This document shows, piece by piece, positions 57,801-64,000 of a DNA stretch of 64,000 bases. This DNA comes from an uncultured Prevotellaceae bacterium (lineage in GTDB: Bacteria; Bacteroidota; Bacteroidia; Bacteroidales; Bacteroidaceae): the NCBI GenBank assembly GCA_900315745.1, contig ONAG01000022.1, forward strand, positions 1 to 64,000. The letters run 5' to 3'. Below the pieces are notes generated by a model. The model searched no databases. It worked only from the letters and a program-made list of their open reading frames with translations, and was not told the DNA's origin. The stretch's first letter is position 1. Each line of letters opens with the position of its first letter. Position numbers and translations under genes: made by a program.

Positions 57801-58822
57801 GGATGTTCGCCCTCTCCATCTACACCGAAGGACAGCTGCTGGGGCACAAGACGCTGAACAGGAACGAGCGTGACCTGCTCAACAGCAAACCGGGCGAGAT
57901 CACCAACATCATCAACGCGAAGTTCGCCAATGAACTGCAAGGGACAAAACTGGACTTCAAGCAGGTGCACCGCCCCGCCGTCCCCGAGGAGCGGTGGAAC
58001 GACCTCTCCCTGCCCAACGGCATGACGCTGACGGCCATGCCGCGCATGACCCGCAACGACACTACGGGCAAGTACGAACTGACCGCGAAAGTCGAAGGAA
58101 TGACACTCGGACCGAAACCGATGTTCCGGCAGGATGTCAACGACTTCTTCGACCACGCACGACCCGCCGCAGAGATCGTGGCGCGTGTGTTCCGCGAAGA
58201 ACTGAAACTCCAAAACCTTCAGGATGCAGGCCAGACAGCCGGTGCCCGACAAAGCGCCGATGATGTCATCAGCCTGTGGCAAAGTGCCAGACAAGACAAG
58301 GATGCAGAAACGATAGCCTTCATCCAGCGTGAGGGCAAGTTCGGCATGTTCTACCAGACATTCAACGATGACGCCAAGAACACGGCCAAGGTCACCAACC
58401 GCAGCCTGCGGGTGATCGACACCGAAAGCCAGAAGAACGTGGTCTACGCCAACGTGCCGCAAGAGCAGTTCCCCGAAGTCACCAGACAGCTGCGCACGGC
58501 CGGCTTCCAGCCCATCGCCGTCAACAGCGATGGCATGCCCGTCAGCATCGGCGCAGAACAGAAGGCAGCCACCCCGAAGTCGGTGTCCCTCGAAGACGGC
58601 CGCAGGCTCGAGGACATCAACCTCCGCAACGCCAACGGCAGATGGATGATGTCCGCCACCATCGACGGCAAGCCCCTCCCGGAACGGGAAGTCACCCGCG
58701 AAGACGCCACCGTCTTCAAGCAGGGCCAGCAGACCATGTCAGACATCGTCCTCAAATACTACGCCGAAGACCTCAGCCACCCCCAACCGTCCCAAACCGT
58801 AAAACATAGCCTGGGAAGATGA
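54872..58822 (+). CDS. Polyvalent protein with a MutS domain I and DUF3945-like repeats
   Basis: 1316 residues. Residues about 245-340 match MutS domain I, the mismatch-contacting domain: '[20 protein letters not shown]', '[15 protein letters not shown]', '[19 protein letters not shown]'. No MutS ATPase is present. The N-terminal segment '[20 protein letters not shown]' and the C-terminal half have the same modules as the giant protein ('[20 protein letters not shown]', '[14 protein letters not shown]'). It follows the giant gene by 101 bp on the same strand and is probably in the same transcript or a closely spaced one. A DNA-structure-binding role is inferred only. Confidence 0.85.
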   Translation: MTQQNLPSQEQLQNATRKSFREILQLGFSADDARQGKKDDRNALFFHSNGDKSKNHGRDQWLFTTESPKQAETIARALSQNPKPDQTPRQALVGLSFHDGKDRLDIQKIENNSYTVRRTEDHPFLEGKKSLRFENWDAEDLHAAIDARQMTQMETYAYTSRQFPYEMQEMSLRGNGLIDIQRTDTGSLLTFDRPVSRTALHLDSLSPTPETEAKIQRLQETGTKTQQANGQFAAEPQQPGQQEKLSPILKQYLDLKAKHPDALLLFRVGDFYETYLQDAQKASSILGITLTRSNSRKGPDGKALEMAGFPHHALDSYLPKLIRAGQRVAICDQLPDPKLTRNQSHQKEESTAQKPSQADAPSQLTPNGHHAGTKDIVSKLDEFIGSNRGFGIAPEQPIMATTSKGIAFEVNRVIREKDGSIRLYGNDDQGKERSVNILKANDRTIASLLSHIINNPPKELDTSAQAGKDRPARQEEKQTSTSTKEASLGSEARKILTLSKIHAEAKKDHPTEMVFIRMRDYGTKKFMYQTFGQDAERLSQKVSPSTEVMRPEIKGKQRPVASLYQENLSAVKADMMLHGIHPVIINAKGERIGNDHFLAFSPEDRQAFLAQQQAAQNAQPPQSAQQQQPMGEAIPSPIAPADLPSAGQRAGDLQSPTATEQKAAPNAHDGPTQQPKGKEIPSPSAETREAAQVSTKTTGSKQNTQLTLDFPVDASIQYDVHKNSHVAGMFDIRLYINGEKAGAHRLSKEDRDRWFAHQFPITDLMMKYFPKELANVNLDNLTLYKAEQKQDAAQQQAPSAETKDAAPAKESKTEKEILYEERAAHHKALSKQLRQEGKDAVVLLQMHSKDGKEFFQTFNKDAEIVADLVGRKTILSGDNRYVSLTSQEIDTLRQKLGEKAFKVENFDHGNTSQQTVTENAKQSGQTVRPHVAEVSPHQDNGTRKPLPTVTDKSRIEYVISPILRFNRNTQQQERVPGMFALSIYTEGQLLGHKTLNRNERDLLNSKPGEITNIINAKFANELQGTKLDFKQVHRPAVPEERWNDLSLPNGMTLTAMPRMTRNDTTGKYELTAKVEGMTLGPKPMFRQDVNDFFDHARPAAEIVARVFREELKLQNLQDAGQTAGARQSADDVISLWQSARQDKDAETIAFIQREGKFGMFYQTFNDDAKNTAKVTNRSLRVIDTESQKNVVYANVPQEQFPEVTRQLRTAGFQPIAVNSDGMPVSIGAEQKAATPKSVSLEDGRRLEDINLRNANGRWMMSATIDGKPLPEREVTREDATVFKQGQQTMSDIVLKYYAEDLSHPQPSQTVKHSLGR
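56789..56838 (+). repeat. Palindromic element, type A, third copy
   Basis: GGCGGATTTGCCATCTGCC followed by GGGGATT-TGC-AATCCCC (56822-56838). It codes [16 protein letters not shown] in a linker. The second half is identical to the copy at 38388-38404, about 18 kb away in another gene. Confidence 0.75.
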
Positions 58823-59023
58823 AAAAAACCTATTTCACGAAGATAATTGCACGTCTCTAAAAATAATTCGAAACCTTTGCAACAGTCCCCTCAACAAATC
58901 AAATGAAATTGCCATTCGAATGCATTCTAAACATAAAAATTGCAAATTATTTGCAGATTTTACAAATAAAAGTTCTGCTTTTGAAATTTTATTTGTATCT
59001 TCGCCAACAAAATCGATATAATT

Positions 59024-60226
59024 ATGATACAGGAAATAAAAATCAAGAACTTTCTCTCATTTAAAGACGAAGTGAGATTCAGTTTTGAGGCTTCCATCGA
59101 CAAATTTGCGGAAGATTCGCAGGTTGTAGCAATCAATGAAAACACACGGCTGCTACGTTTTGCCATCGTGTATGGCTATAACGCATCAGGAAAGTCCAAT
59201 CTTTTGAGCGTTTTAGACTTTCTGTCATTTTTTTGGTCTTATAAACCAAAAGACTTGGATTCGGAAACGGGAGTTGTTCCTTTTAAACTTGACATGGTGT
59301 CGGCTAACGAACCATCAAGTTTTGAGATGGTTTTCTTTGTACGTGACACCAAGTATTGGTATCAGTTGGAACTGGACCAACACCAAGTGAATCTGGAGAA
59401 ATTATCATATTACAAGACCACCCAGCCCATCATGCTGTTTGAAAGGACGCTGAAGGATGGGCAGTCGGATGTACAATTCAATCCGAAGGCAGAAAAAATC
59501 AGTGCCGCTGCCAAAGAAATGATTACCGTGAATTGTTTGAAAAACACCTCCTTCTTTGTGGCACGAAACCAGGTGAACGTGAGTCTCCCGATTATAGACG
59601 CGGCAAAAGAATGGATGAGGAACCAACTGATGCCTGTGATTTCACCTACAAGAAAACTAACCTCATACGCTCAGAAGCAGGCTTCAGAAAACAAGGAACT
59701 GGTCAACTATCTCGTGCAGTTCCTCCATGAGGCCGATTTCAACATCACCGACATTTCGTCGAATGTTGTCAAAAAGGAAGAAGTTGCAGAACAGATTCAG
59801 ACCACTTTTGAACATACGGTGGAGAATGATAATGGTACTGAAATCTACCTAATGGACAAAAAATACGAGTCTACCGGTACGATGAGGACTTTTGGCATAG
59901 AGGCCGCCGTTTTTGAGGCACTGAAGAAAGAAGCGGTGCTGCCTATAGACGAATTGGAGACATCGCTTCATCCGATGTTGTTGGAGAAGATTCTGTTTGA
60001 ATATCTAAAGACTCATTCAAGATCGCAGTTGATTGTTACTACGCATAATGACGGCCTGCTGGATTTACTGGATGACTTGATTAGAAAAGACTCTGTTTGG
60101 TTCACTGAGAAAAAGAAATCGGGCGTTACGGATTTGTATAAGCTGACTGATTTCAGGGGAATCAATCGTCTTTCATCTATAAGGGAGGCATACCGGAACA
60201 AGCGTTTTGGTGCTACAATGGGATGA
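59024..60226 (+). CDS. RloA/AbiLi-type AAA ATPase
   Basis: 400 residues from the ATG at 59024. The ABC/SMC-like ATPase features are 'IKNFLSFKDEVRFSFEAS' (N-terminal), Walker A YGYNASGKSNLLSVL, Walker B with 'LPIDELETSLHPMLLEKIL' and the C-terminal 'SQLIVTTHNDGLLDL'. This fits the AAA_15/AAA_21 ATPase that pairs with RloB in AbiL-type defence. It is followed 4 bp later by rloB. The AT-rich composition differs sharply from the 34-58.8 kb module. Confidence 0.88.
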   Translation: MIQEIKIKNFLSFKDEVRFSFEASIDKFAEDSQVVAINENTRLLRFAIVYGYNASGKSNLLSVLDFLSFFWSYKPKDLDSETGVVPFKLDMVSANEPSSFEMVFFVRDTKYWYQLELDQHQVNLEKLSYYKTTQPIMLFERTLKDGQSDVQFNPKAEKISAAAKEMITVNCLKNTSFFVARNQVNVSLPIIDAAKEWMRNQLMPVISPTRKLTSYAQKQASENKELVNYLVQFLHEADFNITDISSNVVKKEEVAEQIQTTFEHTVENDNGTEIYLMDKKYESTGTMRTFGIEAAVFEALKKEAVLPIDELETSLHPMLLEKILFEYLKTHSRSQLIVTTHNDGLLDLLDDLIRKDSVWFTEKKKSGVTDLYKLTDFRGINRLSSIREAYRNKRFGATMG

Positions 60227-60230
60227 AGTC

Positions 60231-60986
60231 ATGGAAGAAAGAGAAATAGCAGAGGGCATAGAGAAACGACCTTATTTTGAGGCGCCCATTGTTCCGGTAC
60301 CATATCAGGATGATGGAACGAGGGAGATGGGTGAACTATATCCTTTCCTCATCAGTGGAGGCTCAAATACGGAACATTGGTATTTCACCCATATCAATGA
60401 TACAACCGAACACAAGTTTAACATCAGGCCAAAATATTTCGGAGATGAGTCGAACTACACCGAGGCTTTTCCTAAAAGGATAAAAGAAGTGTTATGTGCC
60501 AATAATGATGTAAGGATATTTTGTGTGTTTGATTGGGACACGATATATGGCGATGAAGCAAAGCAGAAGAAGCATAAGGCTTTTGAGGAACAATTCCAGG
60601 CAGAAATATCAAATGGAATTGTTACATTATGCCCCAGTATGCCAAGCATTGAATATTGGTTCTTGCTTCACTTTGTTGATTATACAAGGTTGATGAAAAG
60701 CTATGGAGAGGTTGCTGGCATATTGGCACCATACTTGAAGTCATGCTTTTCTAATCCGGCAAAACCTATGAAAAAACTGTTGAAAAAAGAGAAGTATTTG
60801 AAGGATGCTGCATGGGTGAAGAATATGTGCGCCGATGGCAAACTCGCCGTGGCTATTGAGCGAGCTGAGAAGAATATCGAAAAAGCAATTGCTTCCGGAG
60901 GACTGGAGGAACAGTCATATTCCTATGTTTACAAGGTGTTTAAAAGGGGAGATGATGACTTATATAACAATGACAATATAGAATGA
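60231..60986 (+). CDS. RloB/AbiLii-like protein
   Basis: 251 residues from the ATG at 60231; a TTG at 60207 overlaps the ATPase and is less likely. The RloB signature is visible: 'PFLISGGSNTEHWYFTHIND', 'NDVRIFCVFDWDTIYGDEAK' (acidic strand of a Toprim-like fold), and 'CPSMPSIEYWFLLHF'. RloB with RloA forms an abortive-infection type phage defence, called AbiL. Which nucleic acid or protein it attacks is not settled. Confidence 0.88.
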   Translation: MEEREIAEGIEKRPYFEAPIVPVPYQDDGTREMGELYPFLISGGSNTEHWYFTHINDTTEHKFNIRPKYFGDESNYTEAFPKRIKEVLCANNDVRIFCVFDWDTIYGDEAKQKKHKAFEEQFQAEISNGIVTLCPSMPSIEYWFLLHFVDYTRLMKSYGEVAGILAPYLKSCFSNPAKPMKKLLKKEKYLKDAAWVKNMCADGKLAVAIERAEKNIEKAIASGGLEEQSYSYVYKVFKRGDDDLYNNDNIE

Positions 60987-61066
60987 GATTGAGACTAAAG
61001 AAAGATTCTAACTTAGTTGAGTCTGATATGCTTTTTTAATTCTTATAATTATAAAAATCAATATAA

Positions 61067-64000
61067 AGAGTATTACTTCTAAACATTTCTGATATACATA
61101 TACTGTCTTACGATAAGCCAGAAAATGAAGGGCTTGTATTGAGTAAGTTTATTGTTGACGTAGAGGAACAGGTAAAAAAATTTACTATGACGATGTCTTT
61201 GTTTTGATAAGCGGCGACTTGGTATTTGCGCCATCTGACGAGAGTTATGCCAAATTTGACAAAACCATCGTGAAAGAGTTGATGAGAGTACTATGTATTG
61301 ACAGGAATCATTTCATTATTGCTCCAGACAATCATGATGTGTCACAAAATGTCGTCAAAGACGTTGAAGACTCATTTTTGTCTATTTTCAATAATAAATA
61401 TGATGAAGGTAAATTCAATGATTTGATTAGGAAAGATGCTCAAAAAGGGATCCTTTTCGGAAAATTTGAAGCATTCCACCGATATATGGTAAATACTATG
61501 GGTATGGATAATTATTCACTTCAAGCAAATTTATTTAACATTAGTGATAATTGGAGCGTACACATTGTTAATTCAGCTATTCTCTCTTGTGGCGCATACA
61601 AGAATATTAATGACCAAGGATATCTTGGAGTTGATACCCGTTCCTTACATAGTTTTTTAACTGAAGACAAGCACCCTAAGAAAATACTATTAATGCACCA
61701 CCCAGAGTATTTTTGCATGGATTGGGTGAAACATGAGTTGAGAAAACTATATGGAAGCGATTATGATATGGTATTGTCTGGTCACACACATGACCAATAC
61801 ATTTATTGTGATATCAAAGAGGGCTTTATTCGCTGTGAGGCGCCACAGTTATTCACGGATAAGTATGATGATATCTTAGGATATAATTTCATCGAATTGG
61901 ATGATGACAAGGTGGTAAAAATTACCTATCGTCAATGGCAAGAGAAAAGGAATAAATTTAGACCTGGTTCCGATTTTGTTGAGGATGAAGAGAGTAATGG
62001 TGTAATATCTTTTTCAAATGAAGTAAAGGAACAGAAACAAACTACATACACAGACAGAATCACTATATTAATTCAGGAACGTCTGAGAAAGGAGATGGAG
62101 TCGTATGTAGGACAGCCATATATCTGGGTTGATCGTTATTTGAGTGACGACCGTCTTGATAACGTCTTCAAGATGCAGGAGTCCACTTTGTACTCTGAAT
62201 TAGATATTATCAAAAATTGCGAAAATATCCATATAGTTGCACCTTCTCTGTATGGTCTGACTTGTTATGGAAGTCATTTCCTTCTCACATTATGGGAGAG
62301 TGAACATAAGTTTGGCATAAAGGTTGATGCCAACGGTGTAAAGGTGAAAAAGTTTGAAAAGCTTATTGAAGCTGAACTTCTTCATTATGGAAAAAACAAA
62401 AAGGAAGTTAAATGGATTGTCATAGATAATTGGAAGCCATACCGCAAAGACCAAAAAGGCATAAAAGCTTATTTGGAACAAGAATTTCCTGAGGCTCACT
62501 TGTTATTAATGACAGCTTATCATGAAAGTGAGTTTATTTCAGGTAAATCTTTTGACGTGGAAGAGATAGAATCGAAAACATTATATCTAACACCCCTCAA
62601 AAGAGCACAGGAACGATTAATGGTAGACGCGTATAATATGGAAAAATTTATTGATGATAGTGATGAGGTGCTCAACAAATTGGATGAGGATATAAAAAAT
62701 TTCAATCTTCACCGCACACCTCATAGCTGTGTTACGCTACTGACAGTTTTCAAAGATTCTTTCGATCGTAATCCTGTTAATCGAACAGATGTCTTAGAGA
62801 ATGTTCTCAGTATTATTTTTGATAATACCAGACTGCCTAATTATAGGACAAAGAAACCTGATGCAAAAGATTGTGATTTTTGCATGGGGTATTTTTGTTC
62901 AAGACTCATTATGAAAAACAACCATTTTTTTAGTAGGGATAGTTTTGTCAGTGATATCCGCAATTTTTGTCAAAAGAAGGATTATGATGTGGAAATAGAC
63001 CAACTGTTCGACATTCTCTGTTACAATAAAATAATTGTGGAAGAATATGGATTGTATAAATTTCATTTTACTTTCTGGGTATACTATTTTGTGGCTTCAT
63101 GGATGATAGCAGATGAAGAATATGCAAAAGAAATGCTTGAAAACCAAAAATATCTACATTATCCTGAGTTACTGGAATTTTATACTGGTAAAGATAGACG
63201 TCGCAAAAACGCAGCTGAAACTCTTATAAAAGACTTATCTGTGGCAGCTAAATCTATTCAAGCAAAGACTGGTATGAAAGAACAAGATGACCCATTTGCC
63301 TTTTTACGTTTCAACCAAGGAAAGGAACAAGAGAATCTAATCATAGAAAGAATAGGATCCGATGTAAAACAATCAAACTTGCCACAATCGGTTAAAGATC
63401 ATACAGCAGATTTATCCTTTAACCCTTCTTCAGCTTTTCATCAGGAAATTTTCAAAGTATATTCAGATTTTTCTGTTGGATATTTAGTTAATATTATTAG
63501 AATAGGGAGTAAGGTTTTGAGAAACAGTGATCAGTTGGATGCCAATATCAAACAACAGTTACTATCCGAACTATCTTCTGCAATGAAGGTGTTGTCTAAT
63601 ATAATTTATTTGGTTTCACCATTATTCTCAAAACAGGGCTTCATCCAGTTGACAGACTATTCTCTAAAATTATCAAAAGAGTTTCATAAATTGGATGAAA
63701 AAGACCGTACAATTAAAATCCTTGTGACAATACCATATAACCTAACAATGATGTTTAAAGAAGATATTTTCTCTTCTAAATTGTCACCTGTATTTATTTC
63801 TGCACTTAATAATGAGAAAGATAAAGTTAAGCGTCATCTACTGGCCTCATTGCTCATCTATAAGCAACCTGAAGGATGGGGAAATGCTATTACAAATTAT
63901 ATGAAAACTATAGGTCAAAATTCTTATTATTTAGGAACTTTGCTAGAATTAATGCTTGCCGTATACCAAAATGGCGAGCTGGACGAATCAGAACAGATGA
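61067..64000 (+). CDS. Metallophosphoesterase with STAND-like C-terminus, frameshifted and incomplete
   Basis: The first part reads LLLNISDIHILSYDKP (calcineurin-like DxH) in one frame with no ATG before it. At A7 (61174-61180) the frame changes: the rest reads YYDDVFVLISGDLVFAPSDE, then APDNHD, LLMHHPEYF and SGHTHD, completing the metallophosphoesterase motifs. After about residue 330 comes a region with 'YIWVDRYLSDDRLDNVFKMQ', a degenerate P-loop-like 'VAPSLYGLTCYGSHFLL' and a 'KWIVIDNW' strand, like a STAND/NACHT-type ATPase that has lost its Walker lysine. It runs off the window end. It follows rloAB in a defence island. Confidence 0.75.

Overview
The window looks like chromosome of a Bacteroidales bacterium, most likely a Prevotella-type gut or oral species. 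Promoters follow the Bacteroidetes pattern (TAnnTTTG, sometimes with TTTG about 19-20 bp upstream). Surface lipoproteins carry the Cys-Ser-Ser-Asp-Asp-Asp export signal. Several secreted proteins end in the 'YDLQGRK…GIYI.NGKK' tail common in Prevotella. No rRNA, integrase or CRISPR array was seen.

Layout. 1-2.1 kb: two secreted proteins of unknown function. 2.1-3.7 kb: a long stretch without a convincing gene. 3.7-5.7 kb: small cargo genes of mobile-element type, including an Api92/DUF1281-like protein, ending in an HTH stub. 5.7-13.0 kb: an RNA-repair/RNA-surveillance island. 13.5-18.3 kb: a secreted DUF4832-type protein, an amidohydrolase, a beta-barrel protein, a DUF2284 protein and unknowns. 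18.4-28 kb: lipoproteins and secreted proteins around a PstS-like binding protein and a HigBA toxin-antitoxin pair. 28-32.2 kb: a DUF4143 ATPase and a small accessory cluster with a DUF4417 protein. 32.4-58.8 kb: a GC-rich mobile-element module of very large polyvalent proteins (M23 peptidase, DUF4099/DUF3945, ArdC-like, a 4685-residue giant, and a protein with a MutS domain I). 59.0-64.0 kb: an AT-rich defence island (RloA/RloB, AbiL-like) followed by a metallophosphoesterase-STAND-like gene that runs off the end.

The main discovery is at 5.7-11.7 kb. A minus-strand operon encodes an RlaP-type nucleotidyltransferase (broken here), a polynucleotide-kinase-like P-loop protein, a Thg1-like 3'-5' polymerase and a WYL regulator. 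Divergently, a plus-strand unit encodes six short RNAs and then a Ro60/Rsr (TROVE) protein. Every RNA has TGCCGTAG near its 5' end, a matching GCCTGTNGC-type strand near its 3' end and a closing helix. Three of them (9473-9892) contain a circularly permuted tRNA: the T arm comes first, the acceptor stem is sealed by a tetraloop (TTCG, GCAA or GAAA), and the D arm follows. tRNA-type anticodon loops (ACG, GTT, TGG) are kept. A linear CAT tRNA lies inside the array. I read these as Y RNAs, with matching inverted repeats in the intergenic region as likely operators.

Other notable points are a 38-bp tandem duplication that breaks a lipoprotein gene, palindromic elements inside the linkers of the giant proteins, and an A7 slippery site where the last gene changes frame. 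All calls are from reading the sequence; no database search was run.
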